From NCBI GenBank assembly GCA_964503615.1, contig CAZDBA010000011.1, forward strand, positions 1 through 50,601: a stretch of 50,601 nucleotides of DNA, read 5' to 3'. The notes beneath the pieces were generated by a model. It ran no database searches and was not told the origin of the DNA. It saw only the letters and a program-made list of their open reading frames with translations. The position numbers were made by a program, and so were the translations under genes. This DNA comes from CAZDBA01 sp964503615. Its GTDB lineage: Bacteria; Planctomycetota; Planctomycetia; Pirellulales; Pirellulaceae. Every line of letters starts with the position of its first letter. The stretch's first letter is position 1. Shown piece after piece: positions 9,069-16,740 of this stretch.

Positions 9069-11156
9069 GTGTTAATGCAAATGCGACACGATCATCCACA
9101 AATGCAGCTCACCCACATGCTCCCGTACGGAGCAGTTATTCACGATGGGGGAGTGCAGTTTGTCGTTTTTAGCCGCGACGCCACCAAGGTTCGCTTGCTG
9201 CTTTACCGTGACGTAAACGATCTCGAACCGGAAGATGTCATTCACTTCGATCCCAACACGGACCGTTGGGGTGATATCTGGAGCGTGTTCGTTCCCGGTA
9301 TCGGAGCCGGACAGCTGTATCACTTTCAAGCCTCCGGACCGCACAACCCTTCCCAAGGACTTTGGTTCGATCCTTCGGCGCGGTTGATTGACCCATTTGC
9401 AAAAGCACTTGCCGGTACCTTTCAGGAAAGTAACGACGGGGTTACTCGTCCGCCCAAATGTGTTGTGATGGACGAGTACTTTGACTGGGAAGGCGATCGC
9501 CACCTTCGCCACGAAACCAGCGACTCGATTATTTACGAGATGCACGTCAAAGGATTCACAAAGCATGAATCCAGTGGCGTAGAACATCCAGGGACCTACT
9601 TGGGCGTGATCGAAAAGATCCCTTATCTCAAATCGCTGGGCGTGACTGCGGTCGAGTTGATGCCGGTTCACGAGTTTCCGATTATGGATGTGTTTGGCAA
9701 GAAACCTAACACGCCCAACTATTGGGGTTACGACCCTCTCGCCTTTTTCGCGCCGCACCGTGGCTACGCTTCCAGTGACAAACCGGGAGCTCAAGTTCAC
9801 GAGTTTAAGCAGATGGTCAAAGCGTTGCACGCTTCAGGAATCGAAGTGATCCTGGATGTGGTCTTTAATCACACCTGCGAAGGTAACGATCAAGGCCCAT
9901 TGCTTAGCTTCAAAGGACTCGCCAACTCTGTTTATTACATGCTCGAGTCAGACAAGCGGTTCTACAAGAACTACTCGGGGTGTGGAAACACGATCAACGG
10001 CAACCATCCGATCGTCCGCGAGATGATTTTTCATTGCCTGCGACACTGGGTGCACAACTATCACGTGGATGGATTCCGTTTTGACCTGGCCTCGATTCTC
10101 AGTCGTGACCGCGGCGGAAACCTGGTCCCCAATCCTCCACTCGTCGAAGCGATCGGCGAAGACCCGTTGCTGGCCGACACTAAAATTATTGCTGAAGCAT
10201 GGGATGCTGCCGGCGCCTATCAAGTCGGTAGTTTTGGCGGAGACCGATGGGCGGAATGGAATGGACGATATCGTGATGACGTTCGAAGATACTGGCGAGG
10301 CGATGCAGGTCTGCGCGGGATGATGGCCACACGCCTAAGCGGCTCGGCCGATTTGTATCAGCCTGGCGGACGACCACCGTGTTGCAGCATCAACTTCGTC
10401 ACCTCACACGATGGTTTTACGATGAACGACCTTGTGTCGTACACCGAAAAACACAACATGGCCAACGGCGAGAAAAATCGCGACGGCGATAACAATAATC
10501 ACAGTGAGAACTTTGGGCATGAAGGCCCATCTGACGACCCGATAGTCGAATCGTTTCGCACACGACAGATCAAAAACTTTTTGACCACATTGATGATGAG
10601 CCAAGGCGTTCCGATGCTGGTTGCTGGCGACGAGTTTCGCCGTACGCAACAAGGAAACAACAACGCTTACTGCCAAGACAACGAGATCTCCTGGATCGAT
10701 TGGGAACTAGTCAATAAGAACGAAGAGTTCGTCCATTTTTGTCAAAAGCTAATCGCGTTCCGCAAATCACAACCAACCGTACGTCGTCACCAGTTTTTGA
10801 CAGGCAGTCCGATTAGTGCCGAAGGAATTCCAGACGTGAGCTGGTTCAGTCATCTCGGTACAGCGATCGACTGGCAAAGTCACGAAATGGCAATGATCTG
10901 CTTGCTGGCTGCACCGCCTACGACCGAAGATCCGCTAAAGATCGGGCGTGACGTTTTGATTCTGATGAATTCCGGCCAGAAAGATCTGGACTTTTTGATT
11001 CCCGCGATTTCAAAGCACAAAATCTGGAGATTATTCGTAGATACCGGGGCGCCCGCTCCGGACGACATCTTCGAAAAAGATGGACCTTTACTGCCCACAG
11101 TTGGCAAGCGAAGAATCTTCAGTCGCTCAATGGCAGTCTACGTCGCTGAGAAATAA
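9069..11156 (+). CDS. glgX: Glycogen debranching enzyme (isoamylase type)
   Basis: This 695-residue GH13 enzyme cleaves alpha-1,6 branches of limit glycogen. An N-terminal CBM48-like beta domain (GAVIHDGGVQFVVFS) precedes the barrel. The four GH13 regions are visible: DVVFNHT near residue 262, GFRFDLASIL near 334 with the nucleophile Asp, IAEAWD near 373 with the acid Glu, and FVTSHDG near 442. The motifs TPNYWGYDPL and VAGDEFRRTQQGNNNAYCQDN are typical of GlgX/TreX. The GTG at 9069 is chosen because AAGGAG sits 9 nt upstream; the next ATGs at 9075 and 9081 are further from it. It is convergent with moeA, separated by paired hairpins. No other glycogen gene is in the window. Confidence 0.94.
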   Translation: MLMQMRHDHPQMQLTHMLPYGAVIHDGGVQFVVFSRDATKVRLLLYRDVNDLEPEDVIHFDPNTDRWGDIWSVFVPGIGAGQLYHFQASGPHNPSQGLWFDPSARLIDPFAKALAGTFQESNDGVTRPPKCVVMDEYFDWEGDRHLRHETSDSIIYEMHVKGFTKHESSGVEHPGTYLGVIEKIPYLKSLGVTAVELMPVHEFPIMDVFGKKPNTPNYWGYDPLAFFAPHRGYASSDKPGAQVHEFKQMVKALHASGIEVILDVVFNHTCEGNDQGPLLSFKGLANSVYYMLESDKRFYKNYSGCGNTINGNHPIVREMIFHCLRHWVHNYHVDGFRFDLASILSRDRGGNLVPNPPLVEAIGEDPLLADTKIIAEAWDAAGAYQVGSFGGDRWAEWNGRYRDDVRRYWRGDAGLRGMMATRLSGSADLYQPGGRPPCCSINFVTSHDGFTMNDLVSYTEKHNMANGEKNRDGDNNNHSENFGHEGPSDDPIVESFRTRQIKNFLTTLMMSQGVPMLVAGDEFRRTQQGNNNAYCQDNEISWIDWELVNKNEEFVHFCQKLIAFRKSQPTVRRHQFLTGSPISAEGIPDVSWFSHLGTAIDWQSHEMAMICLLAAPPTTEDPLKIGRDVLILMNSGQKDLDFLIPAISKHKIWRLFVDTGAPAPDDIFEKDGPLLPTVGKRRIFSRSMAVYVAEK

Positions 11157-11170
11157 GTAACCTAAGCAGC

Positions 11171-11211
11171 ACGCCTCTGCCGAGGCGTTAATCTTCGCCT
11201 CGAAGAGGCGA
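11171..11211. repeat. Two tandem hairpins between convergent glgX and moeA
   Basis: The first stem is ACGCCTC (11171-11177) with GAGGCGT (11182-11188) around the loop TGCC. The second is TCGCCTC (11195-11201) with GAGGCGA (11205-11211) around the loop GAA. Both stems share CGCCTC/GAGGCG and each is a perfect 7 bp stem. The pair fills the gap between two tail-to-tail genes and ends 2 nt from the moeA stop. It may act as a bidirectional transcription stop, but there is no T-run, so a REP-type repeat is equally likely. Confidence 0.7.
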
Positions 11212-11212
11212 G

Positions 11213-12427
11213 CTACTGTTCCAGCGACATGATTTGCACCTTGTCACCCACTTCGTAGTTTTGATCCGGACTAAAGATCCCCAACCCGTTGGCGGTACCC
11301 AACGCGCGCAAATCAGACGAACCCTTCCACGAAACAGGATGGGCCATCCGTGTGACTTCGCTGTATTCCAAACGAATCGGCCAATAGGTGATTCGGTTAC
11401 CACGAATTTCGTGATCCGCTGCCAGAACCGCATGGGAAAGTCTCTCTGGTTGGTCAACGCTTCCGCCATTGACGATCGACAGTGCTGCTCGCACAAACAA
11501 GTTGAATCCGACCAAGCTGGAAACCGGATTTCCTGGCAAACCAAAAACGTAGCTCGTGTGGTTCGTGTTCTTTCGGATTCCGAACCAAATCGGCTTGCCC
11601 GGCTTTACTGCAACTTTGTGGAAGACCTGAGTCACGTTCTGCTCAGCCAGCACGCCCGGCACGAGGTCCAACATGCCCGCGGAAACGCCTCCCGACAAAA
11701 CAAGAAAGTCACTTTCGAGCCCCTGCTTCACTTTTTCCGCCAACTGCTCTCGGTTATCAAGCCCGACACCTAGATCGACCACTTTCGAAGTCTGTCTTTG
11801 GGCAAGGCTCAACAGCATCGGGCCGTTGCTATTGCGAATCATCCCGGGACCGGGCACCTGATCAGGGCTCACCAATTCATCACCGGTTGGCAGAATTGCG
11901 ATCGAGGGCTGAGCAACTGCCCACATCGTGGCCGCTCCGCATTCAGCGAGCAAACCGATATCTTGCGGACGAATTTTGTGTCCCGCTTTCAAGACCGTAT
12001 CGCCCTTTGCTGTCGCCGATGCCCTATTCATAACGTGTTGGCCATGCTGAACTGAGCCGAGGTTCAATGTAACGACCTGATCTGACTCGGAGTAAGTTGT
12101 CCGTTCGATCATCACAACAGCATTGGCTCCTGTGGGAAGAGGAGCACCTGTCATGATGCGAGTCGCCGTTCCGGGACCGACCTCCAGTTTGGGAACCGTT
12201 CCCGCAGGGACTGTTTCGAGAACTTTTAGCTGAGCCCCCTCAGCTACGTCCTCCGAGCGGACGGCAAAACCGTCCATGATCGACTTATCATGTGGCGGGC
12301 AATCGACATCTGATTTGATATCAACAGCTAGAACACGGCCAACCGAATCGGCGAGCGAAATCGTTTCCGTTCCACCTCGCTGGACGTTCTCTTCGATCAA
12401 CTGGAGTGCTTGTTTGAGCGGCAGCAT
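11213..12427 (-). CDS. moeA: Molybdopterin molybdenumtransferase
   Basis: The 404-residue protein inserts molybdate into adenylylated molybdopterin in the last step of molybdenum cofactor synthesis. Diagnostic segments are PPHDKSIMDGFAV near residue 45, RIMTGAPLPTGANAVVMIE near 90, the MoCF-domain stretches ILPTGDELV and SNGPMLLSL, and FGLPGNPVSSLVGFNLFVR near 290. The C-terminal MoeA domain IV is present. It starts 16 nt after the stop of trpG/pabA on the same strand, so the two are probably co-transcribed. No other Moco gene is in the window. Confidence 0.95.
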   Translation of the reverse strand: MLPLKQALQLIEENVQRGGTETISLADSVGRVLAVDIKSDVDCPPHDKSIMDGFAVRSEDVAEGAQLKVLETVPAGTVPKLEVGPGTATRIMTGAPLPTGANAVVMIERTTYSESDQVVTLNLGSVQHGQHVMNRASATAKGDTVLKAGHKIRPQDIGLLAECGAATMWAVAQPSIAILPTGDELVSPDQVPGPGMIRNSNGPMLLSLAQRQTSKVVDLGVGLDNREQLAEKVKQGLESDFLVLSGGVSAGMLDLVPGVLAEQNVTQVFHKVAVKPGKPIWFGIRKNTNHTSYVFGLPGNPVSSLVGFNLFVRAALSIVNGGSVDQPERLSHAVLAADHEIRGNRITYWPIRLEYSEVTRMAHPVSWKGSSDLRALGTANGLGIFSPDQNYEVGDKVQIMSLEQ

Positions 12428-12443
12428 AGTTTGAGTGCGATCG

Positions 12444-13031
12444 TTAGACCGGGCAAAGTTCTAGAAAATTCCGTAACAAGTCCACACCGCGTTCCGTCAG
12501 AAAACTCTCGGGATGAAACTGGAGTCCGAAAGTCAGATGCTCTTTATGTTGGATCGCCATGATCGTTTTCTGGCCATCGTCATCCGACCAGGCAATCGTC
12601 TCAAAATGGGTACTCAAGGTTTTTGGGTTGATCACCAAACTGTGGTAACGCGTGGCGATCATGGGACTTTCGATCCCTTCGAAAATACCGGTACCTGTAT
12701 GGTGAATCTCGTCCGTCTTGCCGTGCATCAATTTATCTGCTCGAACGATCTCACCGCCAGTCGATTGGCCAATCGATTGATGGCCCAGGCAGATTCCAAG
12801 CAAAGGCAATCGCCCCGAAAAGTACTTGGCCGCCTCCAACGAGATCCCAGCCTCCTCAGGAGTACACGGGCCCGGCGAAATAATCAGATGGGTCGGATTC
12901 AGCTCTGCGAGCTCTTCGACCGTAATGTTGTCGTTCCGAAAAACTCGAATGCGAAGCGAAGAGTCGATCTCTCCCAATCGCTGCACGACGTTGTAGGTAA
13001 AGGAATCGTAGTTGTCGATAATCGCAATCAT
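12444..13031 (-). CDS. trpG: Anthranilate / aminodeoxychorismate synthase glutamine amidotransferase subunit
   Basis: This 195-residue class I glutamine amidotransferase delivers ammonia to the TrpE or PabB subunit acting on chorismate. It shows IIDNYDSFTYN at the N-terminus, ISPGPCTPEEAG, the catalytic-cysteine motif LGICLGHQSIGQ and the His/Glu pair in LQFHPESF. The sequence cannot tell TrpG from PabA, and many bacteria use one protein for both. The synthase partner is not in the window. The gene is first in a probable two-gene unit with moeA, which is an unusual pairing. No good Shine-Dalgarno is seen before the ATG at 13031. Confidence 0.9.
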   Translation of the reverse strand: MIAIIDNYDSFTYNVVQRLGEIDSSLRIRVFRNDNITVEELAELNPTHLIISPGPCTPEEAGISLEAAKYFSGRLPLLGICLGHQSIGQSTGGEIVRADKLMHGKTDEIHHTGTGIFEGIESPMIATRYHSLVINPKTLSTHFETIAWSDDDGQKTIMAIQHKEHLTFGLQFHPESFLTERGVDLLRNFLELCPV

Positions 13032-13229
13032 CGCAGGTGTTCTTTTAGATTTGTAAAATTAAGCTTCGACTTTCTCGCAGCAGTTTCTTGTCGAGAGTTT
13101 GAAGTGTTGCTAGCGAGTTGGCAAGTCGAAACGGAGCATGTATTGACCCCGGTTTGCCAGCCATCTACTTTCCCCGCCACAAAATACACTTTACCTGTTA
13201 CCCTTTTCCACCGCATGGAGGCGAGCGAA

Positions 13230-14393
13230 ATGACCCAGACAGGATCGAACGCAGTAAATTGCGTACCATTACTCGATGTAAACCGTGAAAACGGCCCTAT
13301 TTCAAATCAAATCAAAAAAGCAATCGGCGAGATCGTAGATTCGGGTTGGTTCATTGGTGGTCCCAACGTTGCCGCATTTGAAAAATCGGTTGCTGAACTG
13401 TGCGAAACCGAATTCGCAATCGGCTGTGCTTCAGGCAGCGATGCTCTCTTGCTAGCCCTGATGGCAGTCGGCGTCGAAGCGGGTGACGAAGTAATCTGTC
13501 CCAGCTTTACATTCTTTGCCACCGCAAGCTGCATTTCCCGCTTGGGTGCCACGCCTGTTTTTGTGGATATCGAACCTCACACATTCAACGTCTCAACAGA
13601 CCTGATTGCCGCTGCAATCACACCGAAAACAAAAGCGATCATTCCTGTTCACCTGTTTGGACAATGTTGTGATATCGAATCGATCAACGAACTGGCGGCC
13701 AAGCACGACATCCATGTTGTTGAGGATTGCGCCCAGTCAATTGGTGCCTCAATAGGCGGTCGAATGGCTGGAAGCATGGGAGCCGTTGGTTGCTTCAGTT
13801 TTTACCCGACCAAAAATCTTGGTGGCATGGGTGATGCAGGAATCATTACCACCAACGATGCTGAACTCGCCGATCGAATTCGGCTGTTGGCAAACCATGG
13901 AATGCGTCCACGTTACTATCATCAAGAGATTGGAATCAACAGCCGCCTGGATGCAATCCAAGCTGCGGTATTGAAGATCAAATTGGGCGCGCTTCCGAGC
14001 TTCACAGCTCAACGTTCTCAAAACGCCGAACGATATCGAAAGCTGTTTAATCGCACCGGCATCTCCGCTTCAGTCGTAGGTCCGATCGCTCTTTCAAATT
14101 GCAACCACGTTTGGAACCAGTTCACGATTCGGGTACCCAACGGACAGCGTGATTGGGTGCGAGCCGAATTGGCCGAGCGAAAAATCGGAGCTGAGATCTA
14201 CTACCCTGTTCCGTTGCATCGCCAAGAGTGCTTTGCCTACCTTGGGGAATTTGATCTGCCAGAAACCGATCGGGCAGCGAAAGAAGTCCTCTCGATTCCG
14301 ATCTTTCCCGGCATGACCAAGGCAGAACAAGACTACGTTGTTGGTTCTTTGGCTGAGATCTTGCTTGGTGGAACACAGCGAATCGCTGCGTAG
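13230..14393 (+). CDS. DegT/DnrJ/EryC1/StrS family PLP-dependent sugar aminotransferase
   Basis: The 387-residue protein belongs to the family that transaminates nucleotide-linked ketosugars for surface polysaccharides. Supporting features are ASGSDALLLALMAVG near residue 68, VEDCAQSIGA near 165 and the Schiff-base lysine in SFYPTKNLGGMGDAG (K195). The C-terminal region (SRLDAIQAAVLKIKL and YYPVPLHRQECF) is also typical. The start is the ATG at 13230: GGAGG at 13217-13221 sits 8 nt upstream. The open frame continues far upstream, antisense to trpG, but that part has no homology pattern. No sugar-nucleotide genes flank it, so the substrate is unknown. Confidence 0.92.
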   Translation: MTQTGSNAVNCVPLLDVNRENGPISNQIKKAIGEIVDSGWFIGGPNVAAFEKSVAELCETEFAIGCASGSDALLLALMAVGVEAGDEVICPSFTFFATASCISRLGATPVFVDIEPHTFNVSTDLIAAAITPKTKAIIPVHLFGQCCDIESINELAAKHDIHVVEDCAQSIGASIGGRMAGSMGAVGCFSFYPTKNLGGMGDAGIITTNDAELADRIRLLANHGMRPRYYHQEIGINSRLDAIQAAVLKIKLGALPSFTAQRSQNAERYRKLFNRTGISASVVGPIALSNCNHVWNQFTIRVPNGQRDWVRAELAERKIGAEIYYPVPLHRQECFAYLGEFDLPETDRAAKEVLSIPIFPGMTKAEQDYVVGSLAEILLGGTQRIAA

Positions 14394-14424
14394 AGTGACG
14401 CTCGCGCGGAGCCACGGCATTGAT

Positions 14425-14524
14425 NNNNNNNNNNNNNNNNNNNNNNNNNNNNNNNNNNNNNNNNNNNNNNNNNNNNNNNNNNNNNNNNNNNNNNNNNNNN
14501 NNNNNNNNNNNNNNNNNNNNNNNN
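14425..14524. other. Assembly gap (100 N)
   Basis: Exactly 100 N, a conventional scaffold gap of unknown true size. It is bordered on both sides by palindromic or repeat DNA, which probably caused the break. Confidence 0.98.
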
Positions 14525-14555
14525 TAGCAAGGACGCGACACCAACAAAGCTGCTT

Positions 14556-14575
14556 CCTCGCTAACGCGTCGGGTT
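14556..14575 (-). repeat. Intergenic repeat copy (CGACGCGTTAGCGAGG family)
   Basis: The plus strand reads CCTCGCTAACGCGTCGGGTT, the exact reverse complement of the 20 bp copy at 45306-45325. It lies 31 nt from an assembly gap. Same-family copies occur at both edges of the gap at 45328-45427. Confidence 0.85.
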
Positions 14576-14721
14576 TCCTTTTTCGACCTCTTAATTCTAT
14601 GTGAACCCGTCTGGAATGGTTTGCGTCTTGTGCTTGTTCGTAATCTCGGTCAGGGGTCCCTTTTATGGATTTTGCAACCGGTTAGACTCTACGTTCTCAT
14701 ACGACTCGGTTCTGAAATACT

Positions 14722-15561
14722 ATGCTCAAAAACGTTCCCGTTAAATCTGCAAAACATGGCGACTTGACCATCGAAGGCTATTCCCGTGCGGCCGTCCAAT
14801 CCTATTGGCGAGTGCCCGAATTGAAATTGGGCTTCGATCTTGGTGCCCACCCTTGGGATTTCATGGGAACGCCAACCTGGCTGCTTTCCCATTGCCATTT
14901 GGACCATGTCGCTGCGTTGCCATTGTATGTCGCTCGTCGCCGTTTGATGAAGATGTCTCAGCCACGTGTGTTCGTGCCCGAATCGACCGTTGGCAATGTT
15001 CGTTCGATGCTGGATAGCTTTGAACGTTTGGACCGAGGCCGTTTGCCATGCGAGTTAATTGGCGTTCAAGACAAGCAAGAGTATGAACTGTCGCGCGAAC
15101 TGGTGTTTCAAGCATTGCGGACGGTACATCGTGTTGAAAGCTACGGTTTTGTGATCTTCGAGCGGCGTCGAAAACTTAAGCCGGAGTATACCGAATTGAC
15201 TGGAGATCAAATCAAAGAGTTGCGTCAGAACGGCACCGACGTGACGCAGGAGATTCGAATCCCGCTGGTGGCGTATACAGGTGACACCGCTCCCAAGGGA
15301 CTGGATAATAACCCACTGTTTTACAAAGCCAAAATTCTCATCACTGAGATGACGTTTATCGCTGATGATCATCGACGCCATTTGATTCACAAAAATGGCC
15401 ATATGCATCTGGATGATTTCGTCGAACGAGCAGATAAGTTTGAAAACGAAATGATCGTCGCCTCGCACTTTAGCACTCGCTATGGAAAGATGCAGGCGGA
15501 AAAAATCATTAAGCGACGTTTGCCGGACATGTTGGACGGTCGACTAAAAATCTGGCTCTAG
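14722..15561 (+). CDS. Metallo-beta-lactamase-fold hydrolase, RNase Z-like
   Basis: A 279-residue MBL-fold protein. The metal motif HCHLDH is at residues 57-62, with further ligands expected in AYTGDTAP and IVASHFSTRYG. The early strand KLGFDLGAHPWDFMGTPTWLLS and the overall length fit RNase Z-like hydrolases, which process tRNA 3-prime ends or cleave other phosphodiesters or esters. The long exosite arm of classical RNase Z is not obvious, so the tRNA role is uncertain. It ends 21 nt before the ATG of the HemW-like gene on the same strand, so co-transcription is likely. No signal peptide is present. Confidence 0.85.
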   Translation: MLKNVPVKSAKHGDLTIEGYSRAAVQSYWRVPELKLGFDLGAHPWDFMGTPTWLLSHCHLDHVAALPLYVARRRLMKMSQPRVFVPESTVGNVRSMLDSFERLDRGRLPCELIGVQDKQEYELSRELVFQALRTVHRVESYGFVIFERRRKLKPEYTELTGDQIKELRQNGTDVTQEIRIPLVAYTGDTAPKGLDNNPLFYKAKILITEMTFIADDHRRHLIHKNGHMHLDDFVERADKFENEMIVASHFSTRYGKMQAEKIIKRRLPDMLDGRLKIWL

Positions 15562-15582
15562 AGTTTTGTGGTAACTGAATCG

Positions 15583-16740
15583 ATGGCGGCAAGTGAGACG
15601 TATCATCCCCAACTTGCCCGCCCTCGATCGGCCTACGTTCATATTCCCTTTTGCCGCCATCGTTGCGGCTATTGTAATTTCTCGTTGGTGGCCAATCGGG
15701 ACTACTTAATTGACCGGTATCTCGACGCTTTGGAAATCGAACTGTCTTGGCTGCCTGAGCGATATGCTTTGGATACATTGTTTCTGGGGGGAGGAACGCC
15801 AACTCATTTGAATCCGACTCAGTTGGAGCGGTTGTTCTCGATCCTCGCCAAACAGTTTGACTTTTCCACTGCGGAGATCACTTCAGAAGCCAACCCAAGC
15901 GACCTGACCGCTGAGAAAGTGGGCGTATTGGCCGAGTTGGGAGTCAATCGGTTTAGTTTGGGCGTGCAGTCTTTTTCTGAATCAAAACTTAAATTTCTGG
16001 AACGGGACCACAACGCGGAAACGATCCAGCGCGCGGTTGAAACGATCAAGCAGCACGTCGACAATTTTTCGCTTGATCTTATTTTTGCAACACAAGACGA
16101 AACGTTGGCGCAGTGGCAAAACGATCTAGACCAGTCGATCGCACTTCAACCCAACCACTTGTCCACTTACGAGTTAACGATCGAAAAAGGGACTCAGTTT
16201 TGGAACCGGAAGCAGGCAGGTCAAAAAGTTCAATCCCACGAAGACTCTCGCGCGGCGATGTATGAACTGGCAATCGACTTCCTTGGCAAGCAGAAGTTGG
16301 CGCAATACGAGATTTCGAGTTTCGCCCGTGAAGACTATCGCTGTCAACACAATTTGATCTACTGGTCGGGCGAGCCTTATTTCGCATTTGGAGCCGGAGC
16401 GTCTCGATTTATTGATGGAGTACGAGAGACCAATCACGGATCGGTCACGAACTACATCAAAAGGATCATGGCGGGGCAGTCGCCCGTGCAGGAGACCGAA
16501 CGCCTTTCACCGGAGCAAAACGCATTCGAGCGATTGGTGATCGGACTGCGACAGGTAGAAGGTGTCGACAAAAGTAGATTTTCTACCGCGACCGGTTACC
16601 AAGTCGACTCGTTGATCAAAAACGTAGCTTCACAGCTTCTGGAACACGGCCTCGTAAGATCAACACCGGAAGCGATTCAGCTAACTCAACGGGGAATAAT
16701 GCTCTATGACAGCGTTGCTACTCTGATACTCAACCGCTAG
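15583..16740 (+). CDS. hemW: HemW-like radical SAM protein
   Basis: A 385-residue radical SAM protein of the HemW/HemN group. HemW proteins were long annotated as oxygen-independent coproporphyrinogen oxidases and are now regarded as heme chaperones. The cluster motif is CRHRCGYC (C24, C28, C31 from the ATG at 15583), after the typical YVHIPF strand. LFLGGGTPTHL is the glycine-rich SAM site, followed by ITSEANPSDLT and FSLGVQSF. A C-terminal HemN-like domain is present. An in-frame GTG at 15568 would add five residues; neither start has a good Shine-Dalgarno. The stop overlaps the end of the convergent transglutaminase gene by 4 nt. Confidence 0.88.
   Translation: MAASETYHPQLARPRSAYVHIPFCRHRCGYCNFSLVANRDYLIDRYLDALEIELSWLPERYALDTLFLGGGTPTHLNPTQLERLFSILAKQFDFSTAEITSEANPSDLTAEKVGVLAELGVNRFSLGVQSFSESKLKFLERDHNAETIQRAVETIKQHVDNFSLDLIFATQDETLAQWQNDLDQSIALQPNHLSTYELTIEKGTQFWNRKQAGQKVQSHEDSRAAMYELAIDFLGKQKLAQYEISSFAREDYRCQHNLIYWSGEPYFAFGAGASRFIDGVRETNHGSVTNYIKRIMAGQSPVQETERLSPEQNAFERLVIGLRQVEGVDKSRFSTATGYQVDSLIKNVASQLLEHGLVRSTPEAIQLTQRGIMLYDSVATLILNR

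Larger units (their letters stand above)
14394..14721. other. Intergenic region with assembly gap and repeat copies
   Basis: These 328 nt hold the 100-N gap. Left of it, at 14397-14417, is an imperfect palindrome around GCTCGCGCGGAGC. Right of it are TAGCAAGGACGCGACA (14525-14540) and a full repeat copy on the minus strand (14556-14575). The rest, up to the MBL-fold gene, is AT-richer and should hold that gene's promoter; no clear hexamers or Shine-Dalgarno are seen. Confidence 0.6.

Noticed and set aside
9072..9830. 252-codon frame antisense to glgX
   Set aside because: It lies wholly over a well-supported GH13 gene, and its translation has no recognisable domain or ribosome site.
12513..13229. 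Long N-terminal extension of the aminotransferase frame
   Set aside because: It runs antisense to trpG, has no family features, and a good GGAGG site sets the start at 13230.
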